Source of the DNA: Sneathiella sedimenti
GTDB lineage: Bacteria; Pseudomonadota; Alphaproteobacteria; Sneathiellales; Sneathiellaceae
Assembly: GCF_017313765.1 (NCBI RefSeq)
Contig: NZ_JAFLNC010000001.1
Location: forward strand, 124,001 to 188,000
DNA: 64,000 nt
Direction: 5' to 3'
Part shown: in pieces, positions 7,523 to 15,761 of the stretch
Layout: every line of letters starts with the position of its first letter
How positions within the stretch are numbered: the stretch's first letter is position 1
Notes under the pieces: model-generated
What the model saw: only the letters and a program-made list of their open reading frames with translations
The model's database searches: none
What the model was told of the DNA's origin: nothing
Made by a program: the position numbers and the translations under genes

Positions 7523-8779
7523 TTATGGTGCGTAAGAGATACGCCATACTGTCTGGCTAACGGCGTCGGCAATCAGGAGCGCACCATCCGCTGCTACCGC
7601 GAGACCAACCGGCCGCCCCCAGACCTTGGCGGCACCAGGATCCTCCACTTCGATGCGAAAACCGGTGGCAAAATTCTGATAGGATCCCGTAGGCCTGCCG
7701 TTTTCAAATGGCACCCTGACAATTTTATAACCGGTTGGTACTGACGCGTTCCAAGACCCCTGAAAGGCTACAAACGCGTCATTTTTATATTCTGCCGGGA
7801 ACTGCTCCGCTCTATAAAAAGTGAGTCCAAGTGGCGCGGAGTGGGATTGGAACAAGACATCGGGCAGGATAGATTTCTCGACCATCTCCGGGGCCCTGTC
7901 AGCATAGTCTGGATCGGGTATGTTACCGGAATAGGCGTAGGGCCAGCCGTAAAACCCGCCCTGCTTCACTTCCGTAAGATAATCGGGCACAAGCCCGTCT
8001 CCATAGCCGTCACGCTCATTCACCACCGTATAGAGCGCGCCGGTAATTGGGTTAAAATCCATGCCAACGGGATTTCTCAGGCCCGTCGCCACTGTTTCTA
8101 TCCGCTTGTCGTCAAGATAGAGTTTCTGAATGCTTGCGCGCGGTATTGGCTCAATGCCGATGTTGGATGCACTTCCAACGGAAATATAGAGGGCATTATC
8201 CTTCTCGTCATACAGCAGAATGCGTGTCCAGTGACCGCGGCCATCGCCGAGGGAACCGCGCTCCGTAACGTCTTCCAGCGACCCGGTAACGTCGAGATCA
8301 CCAACTTTAAAGGGGATACGACGAACCTGTGTCTCCTCACCGATGTAAAGCCAGTCCCCGATAACCGCCATGCCATGTGGTGTTTCCAGGTCATCAACGA
8401 GCGTTTTCCCGATCTCTGCGCGGCCATCGGCGTCTGCGTCCCGCAAGATCGTGATCTTGCCGTCACGCGGTTCGGCCAGCAGCACATCGCCATTGTCCAA
8501 CGCATAAAGCCATCTCGCATGTGACAGTCCTCTCCGAAACGGATTGACCTTGAACCCGGGCGGCAGGTTGAGTTCACCTTTCTTGTTTGTACTTACCCGT
8601 CGCGGACTGAGCGCCTCAACCGGTGTCTCATAGGGTTTAGGTAAATCCTCGGCCCGGATGGTGATCATTGCCCCCACTTCATCGGTATCCTGTGCCTGCA
8701 CCCCTGGCACAACTGCAGTTACGGCCAACAGGAATGTTAAAACCGCCAGATATCTTGGCGCTACTTTGCTATGAACCAT
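7523..8779 (-). CDS. Secreted PQQ-type sugar (L-sorbosone-like) dehydrogenase
   Basis: A 418-residue exported beta-propeller protein. A signal peptide (hydrophobic core LAVLTFLLAVTAVV, cleavage near GVQAQD) is followed by blades typical of soluble glucose/sorbosone dehydrogenases: NGDVLLAEPRDGKITIL, PHGMAV, GHWTRILLYDEK, TGLRNPVGMDFNP, GGFYGWPYAY and FVAFQGSWN. Family members use PQQ to oxidise sugars in the periplasm, but PQQ use here is inferred. The frame is open from a TTG at 8800. The ATG at 8779 has GAGGGG close upstream and starts a better signal peptide, so I prefer it. Confidence 0.85.
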   Translation of the reverse strand: MVHSKVAPRYLAVLTFLLAVTAVVPGVQAQDTDEVGAMITIRAEDLPKPYETPVEALSPRRVSTNKKGELNLPPGFKVNPFRRGLSHARWLYALDNGDVLLAEPRDGKITILRDADADGRAEIGKTLVDDLETPHGMAVIGDWLYIGEETQVRRIPFKVGDLDVTGSLEDVTERGSLGDGRGHWTRILLYDEKDNALYISVGSASNIGIEPIPRASIQKLYLDDKRIETVATGLRNPVGMDFNPITGALYTVVNERDGYGDGLVPDYLTEVKQGGFYGWPYAYSGNIPDPDYADRAPEMVEKSILPDVLFQSHSAPLGLTFYRAEQFPAEYKNDAFVAFQGSWNASVPTGYKIVRVPFENGRPTGSYQNFATGFRIEVEDPGAAKVWGRPVGLAVAADGALLIADAVSQTVWRISYAP

Positions 8780-8909
8780 GGCCCCCTCGTTAGTAACCAA
8801 TTGCCAATCTTTTTCTGATAATAAGGGGATATGGTCTTGTGTCGACCTAAAGGAAAGCTAAACTATAAACGAGGCCGGTTTTCATTTTAGTCAGGGTTTT
8901 GTTCCAATA

Positions 8910-9629
8910 ATGTCGCAAAAAGTCCTTCTTGTTCTTCACCAGGCAACCTCTGATCCCGGCCGAGTCGGGGAAGCCATTCGCACCCGCGGATTTGAACTCG
9001 ACATGCGAATTCCGGCGATCGGCCAGCCCTTGCCAAAGACAATGGACGATCACGCCGCCGCCGTAATTTTTGGCGGCCCGATGAGCGCCAATGACGATCA
9101 TGAAGAGTTTATCCGCGAGGAAACCAAGTTGATCGACGTCCTGCTCAAGAGTGAAACCCCCTATCTTGGAATTTGTCTTGGCGCCCAGATAATGGCCCGG
9201 GCATTGGGTGCGCGCGTCGCGGAACATGAGAAGGGCTTGCGTGAGGTCGGCTATTACCGGCTTACACCAACCGAAGACGGCAGTACTCTTTTCGAAAAGC
9301 CGATGATGGCCTATCAATGGCACCGGGAGGGGTTTGATGTTCCGGCTGGCGCCACTTTGCTTGCTTGCGGAGAATTCTTCCCAAATCAGGCTTTCCAGGT
9401 TGGCAAGAATGCCTATGGCATTCAGTTTCACCCGGAAGTGACTGAAGCTATGAACCGCCGATGGGTGACGAAGGCGTCGCACATGCTGAGCGATCCCGGC
9501 GCGCAGTCACGGGAGACCCAGCTTGAAGGCCGCCGAATTTATGATGCCGAGATGCGCAACTGGCTCGACAATTTCCTCGATCATTGGCTGCCGCCGCTTG
9601 CGCAGCGGCAGGCCGCATTTGGAAGCTAG
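8910..9629 (+). CDS. Class I glutamine amidotransferase-like protein
   Basis: A 239-residue cytoplasmic GATase1-fold protein resembling stand-alone GMP-synthase-like amidotransferases. The nucleophile elbow YLGICLGAQIMA gives Cys near residue 90. The His-Glu pair is in IQFHPEVTE near 172-180, completing the triad. The oxyanion part is VIFGGPMSAND. No synthase domain is attached, so the nitrogen acceptor is unknown; some relatives act in gamma-glutamyl hydrolysis. It is divergent from the sugar dehydrogenase. Its stop overlaps the stop of the convergent CoA-transferase by four bases. Confidence 0.85.
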   Translation: MSQKVLLVLHQATSDPGRVGEAIRTRGFELDMRIPAIGQPLPKTMDDHAAAVIFGGPMSANDDHEEFIREETKLIDVLLKSETPYLGICLGAQIMARALGARVAEHEKGLREVGYYRLTPTEDGSTLFEKPMMAYQWHREGFDVPAGATLLACGEFFPNQAFQVGKNAYGIQFHPEVTEAMNRRWVTKASHMLSDPGAQSRETQLEGRRIYDAEMRNWLDNFLDHWLPPLAQRQAAFGS

Positions 9630-10816
9630 ATTATCCGATTAGACCGTAAATCAGCAATTTCATCGCTCGAATAGCCAAGGCTTTCCATGATTTCGTCCGT
9701 ATGTTCACCCAATGTCGGTGCCCGGCGTTTTAGCTTGGTGTCGGTTTTCGACATCTTGATCGGAAGTTCAGAAACCGGGATCTTTTTATCAAATCCTGGA
9801 TACTCGATTTCCGTCAACTGGCCCATAGCCTTGAGATGGGGATCGTCCAGCACGTCCTGAGGGGACATGACGGGGCCACACGGAAGGCGCACTGCATCCA
9901 TCTCTGCCAGGGCCTCTTTCGTGGTTCTCTCCGCGCACCATTTTGCCATGCGTTCCGAAATAATTTCATTGTGATCGCCACGGCTCTGGTCCGTCTTGAA
10001 GCGAGGATCGCTAAGCCAATGATCTTCGCCGATGAGCTTTGTCCATCGCTCAAACAACGGCCAACCGAGGGATTGCACCAGAACCCATCCGTCTTTTGTC
10101 TTGAAGGTGTCGTTTGGCCCCGCGCCCTGGGCACGGTTCCCGGTTCCAACCCGGTTCAGTTGAAGCATCGCTTGCTCCATCAGGGTAACACTGGTTATGA
10201 GCACGGAAGAACCGAAGAGTGACGTATTGACGACCTGCCCTTCCCCTGTCATATCGCGATGACGAAGCGCCGCCATGGTTCCGATCGCGCCCATCAGAGC
10301 CGTCGTAAAATCGACATAGGGGCCATACAGCTTCCTTGGTTCACCCTCACTGCCGGACATATACATCGCGCCCGACATCGCCTGACCGAGACCATCGAAA
10401 CCTACGCGGTTTTTATACGGGCCCACATCACCAAACGCGGAACCATGCGTCAGGATAATATCTTCCTTAACGGCTTTAAGGCTTTCATAGTCAAGCCCCA
10501 TAGCCTCAAGTGTTTCGATGGGCAGGTTGGCAACAACCACATCGGCGGTCTTGACCAGCCGCTTAACCACCTCACGCCCTTCAGGCTTCATCGGATTTAG
10601 CGTAATGCCTTTTTTATTCTGCCCCATTTGCATGAAAAGGCCGCCATCGCCCGTCTGATCTTCTGTAAGTGGTGTTACATAACGGTCTTCACTGCCGGCC
10701 AGCTTTTCAATCCGGATAACCTCCGCACCAAAGTCCGATAATACCGTCGCGCAATATGGACCCGCGATATAGCGGCCAAAATCCAGCACCCGAATTCCTG
10801 ATAAAATATTTGACAT
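9626..10816 (-). CDS. CaiB/BaiF family (class III) CoA-transferase
   Basis: A 396-residue cytoplasmic enzyme that moves CoA between carboxylic acids. The start ILSGIRVLDFGRYIAGPYC and the FGAEVIRIEK and MGQNKKGITLNP blocks are family signatures. The catalytic aspartate is likely the one in GPYVDFTTALMGA (about residue 168). The ATG is preceded by a strong AGGAGTGAC. Acceptor and donor cannot be read off. An 8-bp inverted repeat lies 76 bases upstream (10893-10912), possibly an operator. The 3' end overlaps the convergent amidotransferase gene. Confidence 0.92.
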   Translation of the reverse strand: MSNILSGIRVLDFGRYIAGPYCATVLSDFGAEVIRIEKLAGSEDRYVTPLTEDQTGDGGLFMQMGQNKKGITLNPMKPEGREVVKRLVKTADVVVANLPIETLEAMGLDYESLKAVKEDIILTHGSAFGDVGPYKNRVGFDGLGQAMSGAMYMSGSEGEPRKLYGPYVDFTTALMGAIGTMAALRHRDMTGEGQVVNTSLFGSSVLITSVTLMEQAMLQLNRVGTGNRAQGAGPNDTFKTKDGWVLVQSLGWPLFERWTKLIGEDHWLSDPRFKTDQSRGDHNEIISERMAKWCAERTTKEALAEMDAVRLPCGPVMSPQDVLDDPHLKAMGQLTEIEYPGFDKKIPVSELPIKMSKTDTKLKRRAPTLGEHTDEIMESLGYSSDEIADLRSNRII

Positions 10817-10892
10817 GTCACTCCTTCCTGATCGTTCTTGTTATTTTTGTACAGGTGTATAACCCTACCAATTTACAGGCAAGAGTGCACTT

Positions 10893-10912
10893 AATTGCCA
10901 CATTTGGCAATT
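10893..10912. promoter_or_regulatory. Inverted repeat upstream of CoA-transferase
   Basis: AATTGCCA, four bases, TGGCAATT: a perfect 8-bp inverted repeat between the cold-shock gene's stop and the CoA-transferase's start, both leftward. On the minus strand no T-run follows, so operator use for the CoA-transferase is likelier than termination. Confidence 0.45.
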
Positions 10913-10955
10913 GTTTTAAAAGAGATAAAATTGAAACTTAGACAGTGCCCGGCGA

Positions 10956-11456
10956 TCAAGTCGTTAGAATCTGCACCCCTTCCGCTGTGGGGCCTTTTTC
11001 ATTGTCCAAAACCTTCAATCGAACGCGCTGGCCCTGCTGAAGAGCCCCAAGACCTGACTTTTCGAGGGCTTTCATATGCACGAATATGTCAGGACCCTCA
11101 TCCTCCGGAGTAACGAACCCAAATCCTTTATGGCTATTGAAAAACTTGACAGATCCCACAACGAAATCAGAGGGGCTATGCGGGGTTTCCAGAATCGGCG
11201 CCGGGCCTAACTCTATTATAGTCGTAACCTGCAGTCCGCGTTCTCCCGCCTCCAGATCACAGACAATAGACGCGCCCTCGGGCAATCCTTGCAAGCTGTG
11301 CGGCGTCAGCACGGAAATATGTACAAATGCGTCGTCAGTTCCGTTTAGCGGCGAAACAAAACCAAACCCTTTTGTCATATTAAACCATTTGACCTTGCAC
11401 TCAACGGCTTTGTACGACTGTGTCTTTATATTATCCGAGGTTTTTACATCATGCAT
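10956..11456 (-). CDS. Two-domain cold-shock protein
   Basis: A 166-residue protein with two cold-shock domains that bind single-stranded RNA or DNA. The first (about residues 18-85) has VKWFNMTKGFGFVSP and DDAFVHISVL; the second (about 100-165) has VKFFNSHKGFGFVTPEDEG and DIFVHMKALEKSG. Both RNP motifs are thus intact. Duplicated cold-shock domains of this size are typical of alphaproteobacteria. The frame opens at 11495, but the ATG at 11456 has GAGGTG eight bases upstream. The leader contains a long hairpin (11568-11620) starting about 110 bases before the start, reminiscent of structured cold-shock leaders. Confidence 0.92.
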   Translation of the reverse strand: MHDVKTSDNIKTQSYKAVECKVKWFNMTKGFGFVSPLNGTDDAFVHISVLTPHSLQGLPEGASIVCDLEAGERGLQVTTIIELGPAPILETPHSPSDFVVGSVKFFNSHKGFGFVTPEDEGPDIFVHMKALEKSGLGALQQGQRVRLKVLDNEKGPTAEGVQILTT

Positions 11457-11567
11457 TCGGGTCACCTCTACCCTTGTCGAGGGGCAACAATTCATTCCCT
11501 GTATGCTCAGAACTTATTCTCGATGCGATTACGACAAGGAATTCGCCAATTTTTACATGAATACCCT

Positions 11568-11620
11568 CTGCGCGGGATGACCGCATTGATTTGCGTCAAT
11601 GCGGTCACGAAGGCGCGCAG
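11568..11620 (-). ncRNA. Long two-step hairpin between peroxiredoxin-like and cold-shock genes
   Basis: A perfect 12-bp stem, TGACCGCATTGA (11578-11589) with TCAATGCGGTCA (11596-11607), closes a 6-base loop. It is extended by CTGCGCG (11568-11574) pairing with CGCGCAG (11614-11620) across an internal loop of 3 and 6 bases. No T-run follows on either strand. It lies 54 bases after the peroxiredoxin-like stop and in the cold-shock gene's leader, so it may be a structured 5' UTR, a factor-assisted terminator or a small RNA. Confidence 0.55.
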
Positions 11621-11673
11621 CATCTCAGGCCGGGAAATACGAATTGCGTCGAGACAGCAGGCGGTCCTATGCC

Positions 11674-12207
11674 CTATGCGGCATGGGTTCCACGAACCGG
11701 GTAATCATTCTCCCGGATGAACTTCACGCCTCGCAAGATGCCAGCGAGTTCAGGTCGAGCAAACGGGGCATTTGAGATATCAATAATCTGGATAACATTG
11801 TCTGGCCGAATGACAAAGAGGCCTGGTTCCGGGAACGGCTGGTCTGTTTCTTTGGGCGAGCGCGGATCGGAAACATAAAGCCCAAGCTCCTCCATTTGTG
11901 CGATCGACAAGTCATAACCGACAGGAAAGCTGAGCGCATTGTCTTTTGCAACGGCGGCCGCTTTTTCATATCCGTCCCCTGATATTGCAATTACATCCAG
12001 CCCTGCCGCCTCAAACTCCCCTTTAAGGCTTTCGAGTTGGGTTAAATAGCGCATGCAAATCGGACAATGTTTTCCCCGGTATATGACAACAAGCCGCCAA
12101 TTCTCCGCCTCAGAATTTTCCTCCCCAATTACCGTCGTTCCACCGGATACGAGAGGCACCTCGATTTTGGGAAATTTCTGTCCTGCTGTGAGTTTATGGC
12201 TTGTCAT
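11674..12207 (-). CDS. Peroxiredoxin-like (AhpC/TSA redoxin family) protein
   Basis: A 177-residue thioredoxin-fold protein, without signal peptide. The active-site region reads YRGKHCPICMRYLTQL (about residues 44-59), giving a CPxC pair in the position of the peroxidatic Cys. DVIAISGDGYEKA and FPVGYD follow as in AhpC/TSA proteins. It probably reduces peroxides or disulfides with a thiol donor; the donor is unknown. ATG follows AAAGGAT with good spacing. A 7-bp inverted repeat 43 bases upstream (12251-12270) looks like an operator, so stress control is plausible. Confidence 0.85.
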   Translation of the reverse strand: MTSHKLTAGQKFPKIEVPLVSGGTTVIGEENSEAENWRLVVIYRGKHCPICMRYLTQLESLKGEFEAAGLDVIAISGDGYEKAAAVAKDNALSFPVGYDLSIAQMEELGLYVSDPRSPKETDQPFPEPGLFVIRPDNVIQIIDISNAPFARPELAGILRGVKFIRENDYPVRGTHAA

Positions 12208-12250
12208 TATAATCGATCCTTTCGCGATTAGATTCTTACGGTTTAGTTAT

Positions 12251-12270
12251 TTTGGAATAGTCGTTCCAAA
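12251..12270. promoter_or_regulatory. Inverted repeat upstream of peroxiredoxin-like gene
   Basis: TTTGGAA, six bases, TTCCAAA is a perfect 7-bp inverted repeat 44 bases before the peroxiredoxin-like ATG. The shape resembles TetR-type operators, but the regulator is not in this neighbourhood and the assignment is inference. Confidence 0.5.
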
Positions 12271-12427
12271 TACTTAAGAGCTACAATCACGGAAGACAAG
12301 GGGCTAGTGAAAAATCAGCCTGCTTTAATCTAATTTTATGTCGCTGCGTGGATTGCTTTCAGTTAGATCTTCCCTAGAATGACCCGAACTCAAATTCCTC
12401 CGTCTCAAATACAGGTTTAGATTAATA

Positions 12428-13444
12428 ATGGCGCCATCTCTTAGCGAATTCCATAAGGAACTCTCCAGCCTTACGACAATGAACCAAACCACCGCCAAGG
12501 CCGCGATCGCCCGCGATGCAGTTCTAACAAAACCTGCTGGTTCGCTTGGTGAACTGGAAACGCTCGCCACATGGCTTTCTGGCTGGCAAGGCAAGCATCC
12601 ACCGAGTTGCGATCGTCCCCAGATCGTCGTATTTGCAGGAAATCACGGGGTCTGCGACCAGGGAATTTCTGCCTTTCCGCAGGAAGTAACGGTTCAAATG
12701 GTTGCTAATTTCGAGCATGGCGGTGCGGCGATCAATCAACTCGCGCTCGCCTTCGGTGCAAGCTTCTCGGTTCAGGCGCTCGAGCTCGAAAATCCGACCG
12801 CGGATTTCACGCAAGCGCCCGCCATGAGTGAAGCGGAATGCGCAGAGGCTTTGTCGGCGGGATGGAACTCAATTGACAAGGGTACGGACATCCTTGTTGT
12901 CGGGGAAATGGGGATCGGGAATACGACCGTCGCCGCAGCGCTTTCGGCTGCCCTAATGGGAGGGACTGGCGCGGACTGGGCCGGTCCCGGTACCGGCGTC
13001 TCTGCTGAAGGCATCAACAGGAAGGCCGCGGTTATTGATGCCGGACTTTCACGCCACGAGTCTGTCCTTGATGATCCGCTAAGAATACTTCAATGCCTTG
13101 GCGGGCGTGAAATCGCCGCCATGGCCGGCGCCATCCTGTCGGCGAGACAGAAACATATCCCTGTCCTCCTCGATGGGTTTGTTGCGACGGCAGCGGCGGC
13201 CGTCCTATTTAAAGCCAATGAACAGGCGCTCGATCATTGCTATGCCGGTCATGTTTCAGCAGAACCGGGTCATAAAAAGCTGCTCCAGGCGATGAATAAG
13301 GAGCCGCTTCTATCGCTTGGCATGCGCTTGGGGGAAGGGTCCGGCGCGGCGCTTGCGCTCGCTATCGTCAAAGGCGCCGTCGCGACCCATACTGGCATGG
13401 CAAGCTTCGCCGACGCTGGAGTTAGCGCAGAAAAGCCCGACTGA
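12428..13444 (+). CDS. cobT: Nicotinate-nucleotide:dimethylbenzimidazole phosphoribosyltransferase
   Basis: Makes alpha-ribazole 5'-phosphate from nicotinate mononucleotide and dimethylbenzimidazole, for the lower ligand of cobalamin. At 338 residues it has the family size. Motifs seen are TKPAGSLGELETLA near the start, VVFAGNHGVCDQGISAFP, VGEMGIGNTTVAAAL, and the catalytic-base region SLGMRLGEGSGAALAL near residue 300. The 3' end lies two bases from the stop of the convergent phosphatase that may act on its product. I looked for a cobalamin riboswitch in the 220 bases upstream and saw none. Confidence 0.96.
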   Translation: MAPSLSEFHKELSSLTTMNQTTAKAAIARDAVLTKPAGSLGELETLATWLSGWQGKHPPSCDRPQIVVFAGNHGVCDQGISAFPQEVTVQMVANFEHGGAAINQLALAFGASFSVQALELENPTADFTQAPAMSEAECAEALSAGWNSIDKGTDILVVGEMGIGNTTVAAALSAALMGGTGADWAGPGTGVSAEGINRKAAVIDAGLSRHESVLDDPLRILQCLGGREIAAMAGAILSARQKHIPVLLDGFVATAAAAVLFKANEQALDHCYAGHVSAEPGHKKLLQAMNKEPLLSLGMRLGEGSGAALALAIVKGAVATHTGMASFADAGVSAEKPD

Positions 13445-13446
13445 CT

Positions 13447-14082
13447 TTACGTTATACTTCCCCGGCTCAGGTCATTTACGAAATTCACACGCCAGCTCGT
13501 TTCCGCCCCGCGCCGGAAGGACGTCAGATGGGTAACCGAAAGGGGATCTATCGCGAGGGAAAGCATTTTTTCGGGCGACAATCCGAGGGACAGCCCTACG
13601 ATTGCCCGAATAACCCCCGCATGGGTGATGAGCAGGAGATGTCGGCCGTTCTCGGACTGTTGGAGACGATCAATTTCGCCCTGCACCCGCGGAATGATAT
13701 CCAGGAAACTTTCACCCCCTTCTGGTTTGCACATCGCCGGGTTCTTAAAGAAAGCGCTATAACACCTCGGGTCGGTCGCCTCCACTTCCTGGTAGGTTTT
13801 CCCCTCCCACTGCCCAAAGCACTGCTCCCGAAGGGCCGCACTTTCATAAAGAGGAAACCCCGGCCTCTTCTGACGTTGGAGAATATGCCGCGCGGTTTCC
13901 CGGCAGCGTCTCAGATCGCTTGAAATGACCGTGCTTTCCTTAGGAAGCAGATGCGCCAATTCATCCAGTCGGCCCGTGTCAGAAAAATTGGCCTCCAGAT
14001 CGAGATGGCCATAAATTATTCCGGCGTCCACCGGCGCATGGCGGACCAACCACCATTCCCGGATCACATATTCATCCGCCAT
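13447..14082 (-). CDS. Histidine phosphatase, probable alpha-ribazole phosphatase (CobC-like)
   Basis: A 211-residue phosphoglycerate-mutase-like phosphatase. The phosphohistidine motif reads WWLVRHAPVDAG (RHA rather than RHG, as in many CobC proteins), then SSDLRRCRETARHIL, the acid motif LREQCFGQWEGKTY and LLITHAGVIRAIV. CobC removes the 5'-phosphate from alpha-ribazole phosphate in cobalamin assembly. The convergent cobT, two bases away, supports that role, but the family is broad. It lies 31 bases after the secreted molybdopterin-fold gene on the same strand. Confidence 0.8.
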   Translation of the reverse strand: MADEYVIREWWLVRHAPVDAGIIYGHLDLEANFSDTGRLDELAHLLPKESTVISSDLRRCRETARHILQRQKRPGFPLYESAALREQCFGQWEGKTYQEVEATDPRCYSAFFKNPAMCKPEGGESFLDIIPRVQGEIDRLQQSENGRHLLLITHAGVIRAIVGLSLGLSPEKMLSLAIDPLSVTHLTSFRRGAETSWRVNFVNDLSRGSIT

Positions 14083-14113
14083 TTCATCAGGCGACCCAGA
14101 AGACTGAATCTCC

Positions 14114-14635
14114 CTACTCCACGGTTATTTTGGTTAGCTGCCAGATCGACCTGCCATAATATTTTTCCTGGGCAAGGTTTTTATCCGTGTCGTAGGGATA
14201 GATGATCCAGAAAGGCGCATAAACCCCTTCTTCGAGCCATTCCCCATCCATTTTGTACGCAATGATAACTTTGTACTCTTCGGCATCGGAAATAGGGATA
14301 TCCACTGTAAAGCCATCAGCCGCCGTGGCTTTAAGAACGGAGCCGTCCGCCTCTACCTTGTCCAGAATATCACGCAGGAGAACCCCTCGAAATCGTGTCT
14401 TTCCTGTTGTCCAGGGACTGTTTGTTACGACTTCGATCGGTGATGAGGCAGCCATATCACCCGGGCTGAAATAAATCGCACCGTTTTGTGAAGTGATCTT
14501 GCCGTTAATCATCAGTTGATGTTCGTCCGCGCGAACCAAGGAAGCACTGAAGACAAGCAACACTGTCATTACAGCCAGTACAAGGTATTTTCCGTAGTTT
14601 AATGACCTATCGCTCTTTGCAAAAGAATTTGCCAA
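14114..14635 (-). CDS. Secreted molybdopterin-oxidoreductase-fold protein
   Basis: A 173-residue exported protein. The N-terminus has a membrane or signal segment (about residues 16-34, cleavage near VRADEH). The rest matches a short version of the sulfite-oxidase-type molybdopterin-binding fold: LMINGKI near the start, TRFRGVLLRDIL and a C-terminal IIYPYDTDKNL. No conserved cysteine that would ligate molybdenum is visible in the mature part, so it may be a cofactor-less relative. The start is a TTG with GGGAG seven bases upstream. It is followed by the CobC-like gene. Confidence 0.65.
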   Translation of the reverse strand: MANSFAKSDRSLNYGKYLVLAVMTVLLVFSASLVRADEHQLMINGKITSQNGAIYFSPGDMAASSPIEVVTNSPWTTGKTRFRGVLLRDILDKVEADGSVLKATAADGFTVDIPISDAEEYKVIIAYKMDGEWLEEGVYAPFWIIYPYDTDKNLAQEKYYGRSIWQLTKITVE

Positions 14636-14793
14636 TGCTTCACTCCCAATAATTTTTTGCCTGCGCTCGCCCCAGACATCTATAAATCTGTTTTAATACC
14701 TATCTCCACCCTGTTCAGGCCCGATAATGATGGAGGTGGCGGTAATTATCGTATATGTAGCCGATACTAAAGAATACGTTCAAAGGTTTTTTT

Positions 14794-15747
14794 ATGAAGC
14801 GCACTTTATTCGTCGCCTCAAATCGGCTGGGAGACGCTGTCTTAACAACGGGTGTCCTTCACTATCTCCTTGAGACAGAACCGGATATCCCCATTACAGT
14901 AATATGTGGTGAGATCCCGAAAAGCATTTTCGAAGCCATTCCCGGCGTTGACCGCGTCATTAGCGTAAAGAAGCGCCGCTTTAGCTTGCATTGGCCGGAG
15001 GTCGCAATTGCATTGGGGCCTGTATTCTGGCATCGCATAGTCGATTTTCGGGGATCACTGCTGGGATTTCTGCCTGCCCGGCACCGGCATATTTGGCGCG
15101 GCGGCCAGGATGATCTCCACAAAGTTATCGCCAATGCCCAGTTGATCGGGCATGACAGGCCGTTGCCGTCCCGGATTTCCCCCACCCAGGAAGAGCGCGA
15201 TGCGACACGGAAATGGCTCGGCCCGTCGGAGGCACAGGAGCAGATTCTGGCGCTCGCCCCAACGGCCAATTTCTATCAGAAACAGTGGCATTTTGAGAAC
15301 TATCTCCGGCTTGCAAAAGAACTGACGGCAAAAGGCGGTATACTTGAAGGTGCACGCGTTGCAGTTTTTGGTGCGCCGGGGGAAGAGGCTCAAGCGATGC
15401 CGGTTGTGGAAGCCCTGCCTGTTGATCAGGTAATCGATCTTGTCGGCAAGACCACACCGATGGAAGCCGCAGCGGTCCTGTCACAATGTACGCTCTTTGT
15501 CGGGAACGACTCCGGACTGATGCATACGGCGATCGCGGTCGGGATTCCGACCGTTGCCCTCTTTGGTATCGGAAAACCTGCCGTTTATGGACCGTGGGGC
15601 GAGAAATCCTTATGCCTGAAAAGTACGCCGCCCGGTACGCCGATCACCCGACCGGCGGAAACGTCGGACGCCATCCAGGAAGAACCCCTTCCCTTTGAAT
15701 ATGTGCTTGAAGAAATTGACGCATTCTATCGCAGGATCAGCAAGTAG
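14794..15747 (+). CDS. Glycosyltransferase family 9 (heptosyltransferase-like)
   Basis: A 317-residue GT-B-fold enzyme. FVASNRLGDAVLTTGVLHYL at the start and CTLFVGNDSGLMHTAIAVGIPTVALFG near residues 245-270 are the typical GT9 blocks. GT9 enzymes add heptose or related sugars to the inner core of lipopolysaccharide from ADP-sugars at the inner membrane's cytoplasmic face. The donor cannot be assigned. It faces msbA, whose stop is 14 bases away; together they suggest a small LPS locus. Confidence 0.88.
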   Translation: MKRTLFVASNRLGDAVLTTGVLHYLLETEPDIPITVICGEIPKSIFEAIPGVDRVISVKKRRFSLHWPEVAIALGPVFWHRIVDFRGSLLGFLPARHRHIWRGGQDDLHKVIANAQLIGHDRPLPSRISPTQEERDATRKWLGPSEAQEQILALAPTANFYQKQWHFENYLRLAKELTAKGGILEGARVAVFGAPGEEAQAMPVVEALPVDQVIDLVGKTTPMEAAAVLSQCTLFVGNDSGLMHTAIAVGIPTVALFGIGKPAVYGPWGEKSLCLKSTPPGTPITRPAETSDAIQEEPLPFEYVLEEIDAFYRRISK

Positions 15748-15761
15748 CCGCCGACAGTCCT

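Noticed and set aside
7841-8524. Plus-strand frame of 227 codons inside the sugar dehydrogenase gene
   Set aside because: Antisense shadow of a clear beta-propeller gene; no motif or start site of its own.
12208-12427. Cobalamin riboswitch before cobT
   Set aside because: I looked for the conserved B12-box and core elements and did not see them; the only structure is the inverted repeat nearer the peroxiredoxin-like gene.
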